64,000 nucleotides of DNA from Enemella dayhoffiae. GTDB lineage: Bacteria; Actinomycetota; Actinomycetes; Propionibacteriales; Propionibacteriaceae. Shown one piece after another: positions 49,954-58,637 of this stretch. Numbering within the stretch: position 1 is the first letter of the stretch; every line of letters begins with the position of its first letter. The position numbers and the translations under genes are program-made. The DNA lies in assembly GCF_002250625.1 (NCBI RefSeq), contig NZ_NMVQ01000012.1, forward strand, positions 1 to 64,000, given 5' to 3'. Under the pieces are notes generated by a model. It was not told the origin of the DNA and did not search any database. It saw nothing but the letters and a program-made list of their open reading frames with translations.

Positions 49954-50598
49954 TTACCGGCAGCGCGCCGCCAGCAGCTCCGCCAGGGCGGGGTGTACGC
50001 CGAGCGGGGGGGCACACACCCCGGGCGCCTGCGAACGCAACAGGCTGTGGAAGTGTCCGGGCGCCAGCAGGTACGCCGACACAGCGACCTCGCGCGGGGA
50101 GAATCGGCCGAGCGTGGCCAGGCCGTCGGCGACGGACTCCCCCGCCCCGGAGAGGAACGCCGGGCGGACCTCCACCCCGAGGCGCTCACCGAGCAGCTCG
50201 GCCGAGGTCTGCACCGCGGCACGCCAGCCGGCGAGCGCCGAACCGGTGGCCGCCAGCAGCACGGGTTGCCCGTCGACCCAACCGGCCTCCGCCAGCCGAT
50301 CGGCCAGTGCCGTGGTGAGCTCCGGACCCGGCCCGATGCCGGGCAGCACCTCGATCGCGCCGGCGGTCAGCTCGGCGAGGTCGTGGTGCACGTGATAGCC
50401 GTCGCCCAGTAGCAGCGGCACCACCCGCTCCACCGACCGCTCGGCGAGCAGCTGGGCAACGGTCGGTTCGGCGTGGTCGAGCCAGCCGAGCACCACGTCG
50501 CGGGCCGCGACGCGCTCGGCCACGGCCGCGGCGAGTGCCGCGACCGTGGCTCGACCCTGCGGGTCGCGGGTGCCGTGGGCGGCGAGCAGCACCGTCAA
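49954..50598 (-). CDS. sirohydrochlorin ferrochelatase (CbiX/SirB-like)
   Basis: About 214 residues. TVLLAAHGTRDPQGRATVAA with the chelatase active-site His, then VPLLLGDGYHVHHDLAELTA with further His residues. CbiX-like proteins insert iron (or cobalt) into sirohydrochlorin. Next to cysG and the sulfite reductase, the job is clearly siroheme synthesis. I start at TTG 50598, giving M-T-V-L-L and overlapping the TSUP stop; GTG 50592 is nearly as good. Confidence 0.85.
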   Translation of the reverse strand: MTVLLAAHGTRDPQGRATVAALAAAVAERVAARDVVLGWLDHAEPTVAQLLAERSVERVVPLLLGDGYHVHHDLAELTAGAIEVLPGIGPGPELTTALADRLAEAGWVDGQPVLLAATGSALAGWRAAVQTSAELLGERLGVEVRPAFLSGAGESVADGLATLGRFSPREVAVSAYLLAPGHFHSLLRSQAPGVCAPPLGVHPALAELLAARCR

Positions 50599-51506
50599 GA
50601 GGCCGTGGTCCGTGCCAGCTCGGGTTGGGTGTCGTCGGCGGCAGCGGGATTGCGTCGGTGTCGCCCGATGGCGATCACCACGGCAACCACCCACAGCACC
50701 GACACCACGAGGTAGGCCACGGTGGTCGGCGTGCCGGTCACCCCGAACCCCTTCAGCAGGGTGCGCAGGTTGGTGAGCAGGATCAGCCCGCCCACCGCCG
50801 TGCCGAGCACCCGCGCCGGCAGCCGGCTGACCAGCCAGGCGGCGAGCGGTGCCGCCAGCAGCCCACCGACCAGCAGGGCGCCGACGAAGGCGAAGTGGAT
50901 CCCCGCCGTGCCCAGCCCGATCAGGAAGCCGAGGCTGGCCGCGGCGGACACCAGGAACTCCGAGGTGTCGACCGACCCGACCACGGTGCGCGGCGCGGTG
51001 CGGCCCGCGCTGAGCAGCGAGGTGGTGGTGACCGGTCCCCAGCCGCCCCCGCCGGTGGCGTCCACGAAGCCGCCGACCAGACCGAGCGGCACGAGGAACT
51101 TCTTGCGGTGCGGGGAAACCCGGGCTCGCGACTCCCGTGGCGGGCGGAGCGCGAATCGGATCAGGATGTAGAGACCGAGCAGGCCGAGGATGACTGCCAT
51201 CACCGGCGTGGCGCCCTCGGTGGACAGGTTGGCGAGCACGGTCGCGCCGAGGAAGGCGCCGATCGCACCCGGTACGCCGAGCCGCAGCACCAGCCGCCAG
51301 TCGGTGTTGCCGAGCTTGTGGTGGGCCAGCCCGGAGGCGACGTTGGTGCCCATCTCGGCCAGGTGCACCGAGGCCGAGGCCGCTGCCGGGGAGAGCCCGG
51401 CGAGCAGCAGCAAGGTGGTGGAGGTGACGCCGTAGCCCATGCCGAGGGCGCCGTCGATCAACTGGGCGCCAAGCCCGACCAGGGCGAGGATGAGGAGCTT
51501 CTTCAT
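50595..51506 (-). CDS. TSUP (TauE/SafE) family permease, probable sulfur-oxyanion transporter
   Basis: 303 residues from ATG 51506, GAAGGAAG upstream. About eight helices in two repeats; each half has an Asp/Gly motif: GLGAQLIDGALGMGYGVTST and GLVGGFVDATGGGGWGPVTT. The paired D-x-x-x-G-x-G-x-G motifs and the location between cysG and cbiX suggest transport of sulfate, sulfite or a related anion for this pathway. Direction is unproven. It takes the place an ABC sulfate importer would occupy. Confidence 0.8.
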   Translation of the reverse strand: MKKLLILALVGLGAQLIDGALGMGYGVTSTTLLLLAGLSPAAASASVHLAEMGTNVASGLAHHKLGNTDWRLVLRLGVPGAIGAFLGATVLANLSTEGATPVMAVILGLLGLYILIRFALRPPRESRARVSPHRKKFLVPLGLVGGFVDATGGGGWGPVTTTSLLSAGRTAPRTVVGSVDTSEFLVSAAASLGFLIGLGTAGIHFAFVGALLVGGLLAAPLAAWLVSRLPARVLGTAVGGLILLTNLRTLLKGFGVTGTPTTVAYLVVSVLWVVAVVIAIGRHRRNPAAADDTQPELARTTAS

Positions 51507-51552
51507 GGTGGTGCTTCCTTCTGTGAAGGGGATTCCGGAATTTCCGGGAGGT

Positions 51553-52740
51553 TCAGCAGGCGGCCCAGTCCGGGCCGAGGGTGACCACGTCACCGATCAC
51601 GATGACGGCCGGTGCGGCGACCTGGCGTTGGGCGGCCAGGTCGGCAATCTCACGCAACGGGGCGACCGTGACGCGCTGCTGTGGCGTACAGCCGCGCTCC
51701 ACGATCGCGACGGGACATCGCTCATCGCGGCCGCGCTCGATCAACGTCCGAACGGTGCCGGCCAGCCCGCTCACCCCCATCAGCACGATCAGCGTGTGAT
51801 CGCTGCCCGCCGGCACCTCCCCAAGCTCGTCGTGACCGGTCACCACGGTGAACCCGCGGGAGACCCCACGGCTGGTGACCGGGATCCCGGCGGCGGCGGG
51901 AACGGCAATGGCCGAGGAGATTCCGGGCACCACCTCGACGGGTACGCCGGCCGCCTGGCAGGCGGCGCGCTCCTCCTCGCCGCGGCCGAGCACGAAGGGG
52001 TCTCCGCCCTTGAGCCGGACCACGCCGCGGCCCAGTTGGGCCTGTTCGACCAGCAGCCGGTTGATCTGGTCCTGCGGCACGGGGTGGTTGCCGGCGGTCT
52101 TGCCGACGTCGATCACCTGCACCGCCTGCGGCAGCCCGGCGACCACGCCGCGCGGCGCGAGCCGGTCGATCACGACGACGTCGGCGCTGTGCAGCAGGGT
52201 GGTGGCCCGCCGGGTGAGCAGGCCGTCATCCCCGGGTCCGCCACCGACCAGCGCCACCCAGCCGCGGTGCGCCCGGCGGGGTCGCAGATCGACCGGGGTG
52301 CTCTCCAACTGGTTGACGATCCGGTCGCGGACGGCGACCGAGCGTGCCGGATCCGCCGATGACACGGCGATCCGGACGGAGCCGTCGGGCACCGGCACAG
52401 TGGTCTGCGCCGGTACCGCGGCCGAGCCCAGCGAGGCGTCGGCCGCGGTGACGCAGAAGATGCGCTGCTGCTCGGCCAGTTCCCCGATCCGCGCGTCCTG
52501 GCGTCGGTCGCCGGTGGCGGTGTGCACGAACCACGCCCCGGTCAGGTCCTCGGGCCGGAACTCCCGCGCCTGCCAGGTGAGCCGATCGGTCAGCTCGGCG
52601 AGGTCCTCGCACAGTTCCGGGGCGACCAGCTGCACGTCGGCCCCCGCCTCCACCAGCAGCCGCACCCGGCGGGCACTGACCGGCCCGCCGCCGACGGCCA
52701 GCACGCGCCGGCCGCGCAGCTGCACGGTGAGCGGGAACAT
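51553..52740 (-). CDS. cysG: siroheme synthase CysG-like (precorrin-2 dehydrogenase + uroporphyrinogen-III methyltransferase)
   Basis: 395 residues. The N-terminal 150 residues form a Rossmann-type precorrin-2 dehydrogenase (RRVLAVGGGPVSARRVRLLV). The rest is a SUMT methyltransferase: WVALVGGGPGDDGLLTRRAT, VVRLKGGDPFVLGRGEEERA and the end VAPAVIVIGDVVTL. It methylates uroporphyrinogen III to precorrin-2 and oxidises it to sirohydrochlorin; iron insertion is by the separate chelatase. Start overlaps the cysN stop (TGATG). Confidence 0.92.
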   Translation of the reverse strand: MFPLTVQLRGRRVLAVGGGPVSARRVRLLVEAGADVQLVAPELCEDLAELTDRLTWQAREFRPEDLTGAWFVHTATGDRRQDARIGELAEQQRIFCVTAADASLGSAAVPAQTTVPVPDGSVRIAVSSADPARSVAVRDRIVNQLESTPVDLRPRRAHRGWVALVGGGPGDDGLLTRRATTLLHSADVVVIDRLAPRGVVAGLPQAVQVIDVGKTAGNHPVPQDQINRLLVEQAQLGRGVVRLKGGDPFVLGRGEEERAACQAAGVPVEVVPGISSAIAVPAAAGIPVTSRGVSRGFTVVTGHDELGEVPAGSDHTLIVLMGVSGLAGTVRTLIERGRDERCPVAIVERGCTPQQRVTVAPLREIADLAAQRQVAAPAVIVIGDVVTLGPDWAAC

Positions 52741-54074
52741 CAGATCACCCAGTCCGCGGCAGCGGGTCGGTCCGCCCCGGTGCCGACGACCATGCCGGCG
52801 GCCAGGGTCTGCCCGCCCTGGGCGTCCACCAGCAGGAAGGACCCGGTCCGCCGCGAGGTGGCGTACGCCTCGGCGGCGACCTCTCCGGCCAACCGCAGCC
52901 GGACCCGGCCGATGTCGTTCAGGCCGAGCTGCTCGCTGGGCAGGTTGCTCAGGGTGTCCAGGTCCAGACTGCCGTCGATCCCCTCCACCTTGGCGCGGAC
53001 CGTGCGGGTGGTGTGCTTCAGCAGCACCCCGTCACCGGGGCGCAGCGGCCGTTCGGCCAACCAGCACACGAATCCCTCGAGCTCCCGGGTCGGCTCGGGG
53101 GCATCGGCGCTGCCGGCGATCAGGTCGCCCCGAGACAGGTCGATGTCGTCGGCCAGCCGCAGCGTCACCGACTGTCCGGCGAACGCCTCGGCCAGTTCCC
53201 CGTCTGCGGTGTCGATCCCGCTGACCGTGCTCCGCCGACCCGACGGCAGCACGGCCACCTCGTCGCCGACCCGCACCACGCCGGCCGCGACCTGTCCGGC
53301 ATACCCCCGATATTCGACATGCTCCGGCGAGACGGCGGCCGCCTGGGGGCGGATCACGTACTGCACCGGGAACCGGAACGGTTCCTGCTCCGGGCGATCG
53401 GCGGTGGGCAGCTCCTCCAGGAGCTCCAGCAGCGCCGGACCGGCGTACCAGGGCGTCCGATCGGAGCGATCCACGACGTTGTCGCCGAGCAGCGCGGAGA
53501 CCGGGATCACCGTGAGGGCGGAGATTCCGAGATCGGTGGCCAGGCTGCGCACCTGCGCCTCGACCTGGTCGAAGGCCGCGGAGTCGTAACCCACCAGGTC
53601 GATCTTGTTCACCGCCACGATGACATGCGGCACCCGCAGCAGCGAGGCGACCGCCAGGTGGCGACGGGTCTGTTCGAGCACCCCGTGCCGCACGTCGACC
53701 AGCAGCACGATCACGTCCGCGGTCGAGGAACCGGTGACGGTGTTGCGGGTGTACTGGACGTGACCGGGGCAGTCGGCCAGCACGAAGGAACGCCGGTCGG
53801 TGGCGAAGTAGCGATAGGCCACGTCGATGGTGATCCCCTGCTCCCGCTCGGCCCGCAGCCCGTCGGTGAGCAGTGCCAGGTCGACCGTCTCCAGGCCGCG
53901 TTCGCGGCTGACCCGCTGCACGGCGTCGAGCTGGTCGGCCAGGATCGACTTGGAGTCGTGCAGCAGCCGACCGACCAGGGTCGACTTGCCGTCGTCCACG
54001 GAGCCGGCGGTTGCCAGTCGGAGCAGGGTTCCCGAGGACAGGGCCCCGGCCTCTGGTGCGTGGGTGCTGGTCAT
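52740..54074 (-). CDS. cysN: sulfate adenylyltransferase subunit 1 (GTPase)
   Basis: 444 residues. EF-Tu-like GTPase: G1 RLATAGSVDDGKSTLVGRLL, G2 in EREQGITIDVAYRYF, G3 VLADCPGHVQYTRNTVTGSS and G4 VAVNKIDLV. Two beta-barrel domains follow. No fused APS kinase (CysC), as length shows. With CysD it forms APS from sulfate and ATP, driven by GTP. Overlaps cysD and cysG by TGATG junctions. Confidence 0.95.
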   Translation of the reverse strand: MTSTHAPEAGALSSGTLLRLATAGSVDDGKSTLVGRLLHDSKSILADQLDAVQRVSRERGLETVDLALLTDGLRAEREQGITIDVAYRYFATDRRSFVLADCPGHVQYTRNTVTGSSTADVIVLLVDVRHGVLEQTRRHLAVASLLRVPHVIVAVNKIDLVGYDSAAFDQVEAQVRSLATDLGISALTVIPVSALLGDNVVDRSDRTPWYAGPALLELLEELPTADRPEQEPFRFPVQYVIRPQAAAVSPEHVEYRGYAGQVAAGVVRVGDEVAVLPSGRRSTVSGIDTADGELAEAFAGQSVTLRLADDIDLSRGDLIAGSADAPEPTRELEGFVCWLAERPLRPGDGVLLKHTTRTVRAKVEGIDGSLDLDTLSNLPSEQLGLNDIGRVRLRLAGEVAAEAYATSRRTGSFLLVDAQGGQTLAAGMVVGTGADRPAAADWVI

Positions 54075-55009
54075 CAGAAGTAGCCCTCCTTCTTGCGGTC
54101 CTCCATGGCGGCCTCGGTGAGCCGGTCGTCGGCGCGGGTGGCGCCGCGCTCTGTGATCCGGGTGGCGGCGACCTCGGCGATCACCGCGGCAACATCGGTG
54201 GCCGGCGACTCCACCGCACCGGTGCAGGACATGTCCCCCACCGTCCGATAGCGGACCAGCCGGGTGCTGACGGCCTCGTCCTCACGGGGTTGGCTGTACG
54301 CCCCCACCGCGAGCAGCATGCCGTCGCGCTCGAACACCTCGCGTTCGTGGGCGAAATAGAGGCTGGGCAGCTCGATCCGCTCCCGGGCGATGTAGCGCCA
54401 GACGTCGAGCTCGGTCCAGTTGGACAGCGGGAACACCCGGACGTGCTCACCGGCGCGATGCCTGGTGTTGTAGAGGTTCCACAGCTCGGGGCGCTGGTTG
54501 CGCGGGTCCCACTGACCGAAGTCGTCGCGCAGGCTGACGATCCGCTCCTTGGCCCGGGCCTTCTCCTCGTCGCGGCGCCCGCCGCCATAGACGGCGTCGA
54601 ACCGGTGGGTGGTGATCGCCTCCAGCAACGGCTGGGTCTGCAGCGGATTCCGCGTCCCGTCCGGGCGTTCGCTGAGCCGCCCGTCGTCGATCCAGTCCTG
54701 CACCGAGGCGACTTCCAGGCGCAGGCCGAGCCGGCGTACCGTCTCGTCGCGGAAGTCGAGCACCTCCGCGAAGTTGTGCCCGGTGTCGACGTGCAGCACC
54801 GGGAACGGGATGGGTGCGGGCCAGAACGCCTTGCGGGCCAGGTGCAGCATCACCACCGAGTCCTTGCCGCCGCTGAACAGCAGCACCGGTCGCTCCCGCT
54901 CGGCGCTCACCTCGCGGAAGATGTGGATCGACTCGCTCTCCAGCGCCGACAGCTGGTCCAGCCGAAGCGTGGCGCTCGAGGCGTGGGGGGTAGCAATCTC
55001 CGTGCTCAC
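54074..55009 (-). CDS. cysD: sulfate adenylyltransferase subunit 2
   Basis: 311 residues from GTG 55009, overlapping the cysH stop (GTGA); ATG 55024 would add five residues. PP-loop ATPase: ERPVLLFSGGKDSVVMLHLA, FPVLHVDTGHNFAEVLDFRD, AVYGGGRRDEEKARAKERIV and the C-terminal AMEDRKKEGYF shared by CysD proteins. Catalyses adenylyl transfer to sulfate in complex with CysN. Confidence 0.95.
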   Translation of the reverse strand: MSTEIATPHASSATLRLDQLSALESESIHIFREVSAERERPVLLFSGGKDSVVMLHLARKAFWPAPIPFPVLHVDTGHNFAEVLDFRDETVRRLGLRLEVASVQDWIDDGRLSERPDGTRNPLQTQPLLEAITTHRFDAVYGGGRRDEEKARAKERIVSLRDDFGQWDPRNQRPELWNLYNTRHRAGEHVRVFPLSNWTELDVWRYIARERIELPSLYFAHEREVFERDGMLLAVGAYSQPREDEAVSTRLVRYRTVGDMSCTGAVESPATDVAAVIAEVAATRITERGATRADDRLTEAAMEDRKKEGYF

Positions 55010-55740
55010 AGGTGAATCCCGCATTCTGTCTTGGCCAGGCCGGCCCAGCGGCCGGCCCGGGGGTCCTCGCCGGGGGCGACCCGGCGCGTGCAGGGGGCGC
55101 AGCCGATGGAGGGGTAGCCGTCGGCCAGCAGGGGGTTGACCGGCACGCCGTTGGTCTGGGCGTAGTCGATCACCTGGTCGAAGCTCCAGCCGGCGATCGG
55201 GTTCAGCTTCACCAGCTGGTGCCGGGCGTCCCACTCGACGTGCTGGGCGTTCGCCCGCAGCGTGTTGTCCTCGCGGCGTACGCCGGTCACCCAGGCGCGG
55301 TAACCGGCCAGGGTGCGATCCAGCGGTTCGACCTTGCGCAGCTGGCAGCACAGCGCGGGGTCACGGTCGTGCAGCCGCGGCCCGTGCTCGGCGTCCTGCT
55401 CGGCGACCGTCCGGCGCGGGGTGATGTCGATCAGGGTGATCGGCAGCGCGTCGGCCAGCTCGGTGCGGGTGTCGTAGGTCTGCTCGAAGTGATAGCCGGT
55501 GTCCAGGAACAACACGTCCACCCCGGGCAGCACCTGGGCGGCCAGGTGCGCCAGCACCGTGTCCGCGGCCATCGAACAGGCGACGGCGAGCCCGTCGCCG
55601 AAGGCTCGCCCGCCCCAGGCGATCACCTCCTCGGCGGAGGCGTCGACGAGCTCGTGGGCGCCCTGCGCGGCGAGCTGCTGCAACCGGGAGACCTCGGCGG
55701 GATCCTTGCTGGGAAGGGAGATTCCGGTGTCGGTGCTCAT
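55006..55740 (-). CDS. cysH: adenylylsulfate (APS/PAPS) reductase
   Basis: 244 residues. PP-loop reductase with LAVACSMAADTVLAHLAAQV, VLFLDTGYHFEQTYDTRTEL, the cluster cysteines in RDPALCCQLRKVEPL and GYPSIGCAPCTRRVAPGEDP, and the C-terminal catalytic Cys in KTECGIHL. The CC...CxxC pattern means a [4Fe-4S] enzyme that prefers APS, in keeping with the lack of cysC here. It yields sulfite for the next enzyme. ATG overlaps the sir stop (ATGA). Confidence 0.93.
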   Translation of the reverse strand: MSTDTGISLPSKDPAEVSRLQQLAAQGAHELVDASAEEVIAWGGRAFGDGLAVACSMAADTVLAHLAAQVLPGVDVLFLDTGYHFEQTYDTRTELADALPITLIDITPRRTVAEQDAEHGPRLHDRDPALCCQLRKVEPLDRTLAGYRAWVTGVRREDNTLRANAQHVEWDARHQLVKLNPIAGWSFDQVIDYAQTNGVPVNPLLADGYPSIGCAPCTRRVAPGEDPRAGRWAGLAKTECGIHL

Positions 55741-57419
55741 GCCAATGCCTCCTCATCGGCCCGGTGGGCCCAGGCCGCAAAGGTTTCCGATTCGTTGCGC
55801 TGCTCGATCCAGCGGCGGACCACCCGCTCGACGTAGTCGGGCAGGTCGTTGGCGCTCACCTTGAGTCCGCGCACGGTACGCCCCAGCTCTCCGCCTTCGC
55901 GGGTGTCGTCGGCCAGCCCACCGCCGAGGTGCACCTGGAAGCCGAACTCCTCACCGGCGATCAGCTGCCCCTTGAGGCCGATGTCGGCGACCTGGATCCG
56001 GGCGCAGGAGTTCGGGCAGCCGTTGAGGTTGATCGACAGCGGCTCGGTCAGCCCGAGGTCACCGAGCCGGCGCTCCAGCTCGTCGACCACGTGGGCGGCC
56101 AGCCCCTTGGTCTCGACGAAGGCGAGCTTGCAGTATTCGATGCCGGTGCAGGCCATGGTGCCGCGGCGGAACACCGAGGGTCGGGCGTGCAGGCCGCGCT
56201 CGGCCAGCTGGCCGACGAGGGTGTCGGCTCGCTCGGGGTCGACGTCGAGCACCAGCACCTTCTGGTGCGGGGTGAAGCGGACCCGCCGCGAATCGGCCTG
56301 CTCGGCCAGGTCGGCGAGCTCGTGCAGCAGCGACCCGGAGACCCGCCCCACGGTCGGAGCCAGCCCGACCCACACCCGGCCGTCGGCCTGGGCGTGCACC
56401 CCGACGTGGTCCGAGCCACCTCTGGACGGCTCCGGTGCCGGCCCGTCCGGCAGCGCGCGGTGCAGGTATTCGTCCTGCAGCACCTGACGGAACCGCGCCA
56501 CGCCCCAGTCGGCGATCAGGAACTTGAGCCGGTTGCGGGTGCGCTGGCGGCGATAGCCGTAGTCGCGGAAGACCGAAACCACCGCGGCCCACACCTCGGC
56601 GGCCTCCTCGGGGCGGACGAACACCCCGACCCGCTCGGCGAGCCGCGGCACGGTGGACAACCCGCCGCCGACCCACAGGTCGAAGCCGGCACCCAGCTCG
56701 GGGTGGCGTACCCCGACCAGGGAGATGTCGTTGATCTCGTGCACCACGTCCAGGCTGGGGTGACCGGTGATCGCACTCTTGAATTTCCTGGGCAGGTTGG
56801 AGAATTCAGGGTTGTTCAGATAGCGCGCCTTGATCTGGTCGATCACCGGGGTCGGGTCGACGATCTCGTCGGCGGCGATCCCGGCGACCGGGCTGCCCAT
56901 GATCACCCGCGGGGTGTCACCGCACGCCTCGACGGTGTCCATGCCCGCCTCGTTGAGCCGTCGCCAGATCTCCGGCACGTCCTCGACCCGGATCCAGTGG
57001 TACTGGATGTTCTGCCGGTCGGAGATGTCGGCGGTGTCGCGGGCGAAGTCGACCGAGATCTGCGCCAGCACCCGCAGCTGCTCGGTGCTCACGGCACCGC
57101 CGTCCAGGCGTACCCGCATCATGAAGTACTTGTCCGACAGCTCATCGGCGGCGAGCTTGGAGGTGCGGGCACCGTCGATCCCCTGCTTGCGCTGGGTATA
57201 GAGCCCCCACCAACGGAAGCGACCGTGCAGGTCGTCGTCGGGGATCGAGTCGAACCCCTCGACCGCATAGGTGTCGATGATCCGCTGGCGAACGTTCAGC
57301 CCGTTGTCGGCGGCCTTGAACTCCTCGTTGGGGTTCAGCGGCGCACGACCGTCGACCGCCCACTGCCCCTGGGGCTTGTTGGTGCGACCGGGCGTACGCG
57401 CGGTGGTGGTGGAAGTCAT
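55737..57419 (-). CDS. sir: ferredoxin-type sulfite (nitrite/sulfite) reductase
   Basis: 560 residues from ATG 57419. Two ferredoxin-like half domains (KYFMMRVRLDGGAVSTEQLR; RVRFTPHQKVLVLDVD) around siroheme-binding regions. The [4Fe-4S]/siroheme cysteines are in TMACTGIEYCKLAFVETKGL and INLNGCPNSCARIQVADIGL (CxxxxxC...CxxxC). Gene order with cysH, cysD, cysN and siroheme genes identifies the substrate as sulfite, reduced to sulfide. Ribosome site at this ATG is weak; an upstream leader peptide is present. Confidence 0.92.
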   Translation of the reverse strand: MTSTTTARTPGRTNKPQGQWAVDGRAPLNPNEEFKAADNGLNVRQRIIDTYAVEGFDSIPDDDLHGRFRWWGLYTQRKQGIDGARTSKLAADELSDKYFMMRVRLDGGAVSTEQLRVLAQISVDFARDTADISDRQNIQYHWIRVEDVPEIWRRLNEAGMDTVEACGDTPRVIMGSPVAGIAADEIVDPTPVIDQIKARYLNNPEFSNLPRKFKSAITGHPSLDVVHEINDISLVGVRHPELGAGFDLWVGGGLSTVPRLAERVGVFVRPEEAAEVWAAVVSVFRDYGYRRQRTRNRLKFLIADWGVARFRQVLQDEYLHRALPDGPAPEPSRGGSDHVGVHAQADGRVWVGLAPTVGRVSGSLLHELADLAEQADSRRVRFTPHQKVLVLDVDPERADTLVGQLAERGLHARPSVFRRGTMACTGIEYCKLAFVETKGLAAHVVDELERRLGDLGLTEPLSINLNGCPNSCARIQVADIGLKGQLIAGEEFGFQVHLGGGLADDTREGGELGRTVRGLKVSANDLPDYVERVVRRWIEQRNESETFAAWAHRADEEALA

Positions 57420-57513
57420 GAAGAAGTCCCGTTCGGTTCTGGGCGGGCAGGGATGAGCCGGGCCCGCGATCGGGCAGCTCGGGGGATTGCTGAAAGGTGA
57501 CCGATTCCGGTCG

Positions 57514-57597
57514 TCAGCGGGGGCACATCTGATTGCTGGCAACGCGGAGCAGGTCCACGTGGCGGCGCACGACGAATGGCACCCGGTTCAGCCTCAT
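57514..57597 (-). CDS. cysteine-operon leader peptide
   Basis: 27 residues starting MRLNRVPFVVRRHVDLLRVA and ending SNQMCPR, located 94 nt upstream of the sulfite reductase ATG. The RRHVDLxRxxSxxxC pattern with a Cys just before the end is the 'putative leader peptide' that precedes sulfite reductase operons in streptomycetes and relatives. A ribosome pausing at the Cys codon when cysteine is scarce would alter translation or transcription downstream. The start lies very close to the probable transcript start. Mechanism here is inferred from that family. Confidence 0.75.
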   Translation of the reverse strand: MRLNRVPFVVRRHVDLLRVASNQMCPR

Positions 57598-57664
57598 ATT
57601 GACAACCGTAATGGACCCATTGGAAATGCTTGAAATCGCGGTCCAGATGATGGACCAGCGCGCG

Positions 57665-58417
57665 TCAGGACCGGTCGTCGCCCGCCTCGGTACCGCGTGC
57701 TGCCACCGGCCACGTCCGCACCAGACGACCGCGCTGCTGCGCCGCCAGCACCACGCGTACTCCGTCGCGGACGACCTCGACCGGCACCCGGGCGCCGCGC
57801 TCCCCCAGCCGATCCGCCCGGGTCTCCAGCTCCAGCAGACCGGGTACGCCACCGTCAGCCAGCAGCCGGGCCCGATTACCGACTTCCACCTCGAGCTCAC
57901 CGGGCAGCCACGGCGCGGCCTGCAGGGTCCGCCGCAGCCGCGACCAGCCGATCAGCCCAAACACCCCGCCAGTCAGGCACCCGCCGGCGAGCCCGGCCCC
58001 GACCACCACCGCGGGCAGCCCCCAGACCCGCTCCATCCCGCCGAGCAGCACCAGGGCCACGCAACCGGCGGCGACCAGCAGCCCCAGCAGCAGCGCGACG
58101 ATCGGCAGCAGCAGGCGGCGATTGGCCAGCTTTCTGGTCGCCGGGTCCTGCCAGGCAACGGGTTCGCTCGCCCGATCGGCCACCGGCCCGTCCTCGGCAC
58201 CGGAGTCGGCACCGGCGTCGGCGTCGGCGTCGGCGCCAGAGTCGGCACCGGCGTCGGCACCAGAGTCGGCACCGGCGTCGGCAGCAGGGTCGGCCGCATG
58301 CCGGGGCAGCACGTTCGCGGAGAACACCGTCGTGTCCGGGGAGACCGGCGACCCGGCGGAGCGCGCGGGTGACAGGGCACGGGCGGGGCGGGGCTGGTCC
58401 TCGGTCGGCTCGGTCAT
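57665..58417 (-). CDS. hypothetical membrane protein with acidic Ala/Asp/Gly repeat
   Basis: 250 residues from ATG 58417 (GGGGG upstream). The N-terminal 85 residues are disordered, with a tandem ADAGADSG repeat encoded by a DNA-level tandem repeat. Two membrane helices follow (LLLPIVALLLGLLVAAGCVA and GLPAVVVGAGLAGGCLTGGV), then a cytoplasmic C-terminal domain of about 90 residues (ELEVEVGNRARLLADGGVPG). No family recognised. It is the last gene before the cys leader region on the same strand. Confidence 0.6.
   Translation of the reverse strand: MTEPTEDQPRPARALSPARSAGSPVSPDTTVFSANVLPRHAADPAADAGADSGADAGADSGADADADAGADSGAEDGPVADRASEPVAWQDPATRKLANRRLLLPIVALLLGLLVAAGCVALVLLGGMERVWGLPAVVVGAGLAGGCLTGGVFGLIGWSRLRRTLQAAPWLPGELEVEVGNRARLLADGGVPGLLELETRADRLGERGARVPVEVVRDGVRVVLAAQQRGRLVRTWPVAARGTEAGDDRS
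58196..58292 (-). repeat. in-frame DNA tandem repeat (18-nt and 6-nt units)
   Basis: On the plus strand the units GTCGGCACCGGC / GTCGGCACCAGA recur, with extra GTCGGC hexamers, about 16 times six bases in total. On the coding strand this spells Ala-Asp-Ala-Gly-Ala-Asp-Ser-Gly. Copy number is a multiple of three bases, so changes would keep the frame. Such tracts vary by slippage. Confidence 0.75.
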
Positions 58418-58637
58418 GACCCCCAGCATGCCGCAGCCCGGGTCGTTCTCCCCGCTGACCCGCGGTCACGGCGTACGCCCATGGTGCGACCCCGGCGCCG
58501 GTCGCCTGCCACCGTCGTCGCGACTCGCGCGCGACGCGCGCGGGAAGTTGAATCGAGCCCGCTGCGGGTGGGAGCGTGGGAGGGCAAGGAACTCGCACGA
58601 CCCGACAGCGACGTGGGCCACAGCACGCAAGGAGAAT

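Noticed and set aside
58196-58292. CRISPR-like direct repeats
   Set aside because: Units are contiguous, 6-18 nt, in frame and without spacers; this is a coding tandem repeat.
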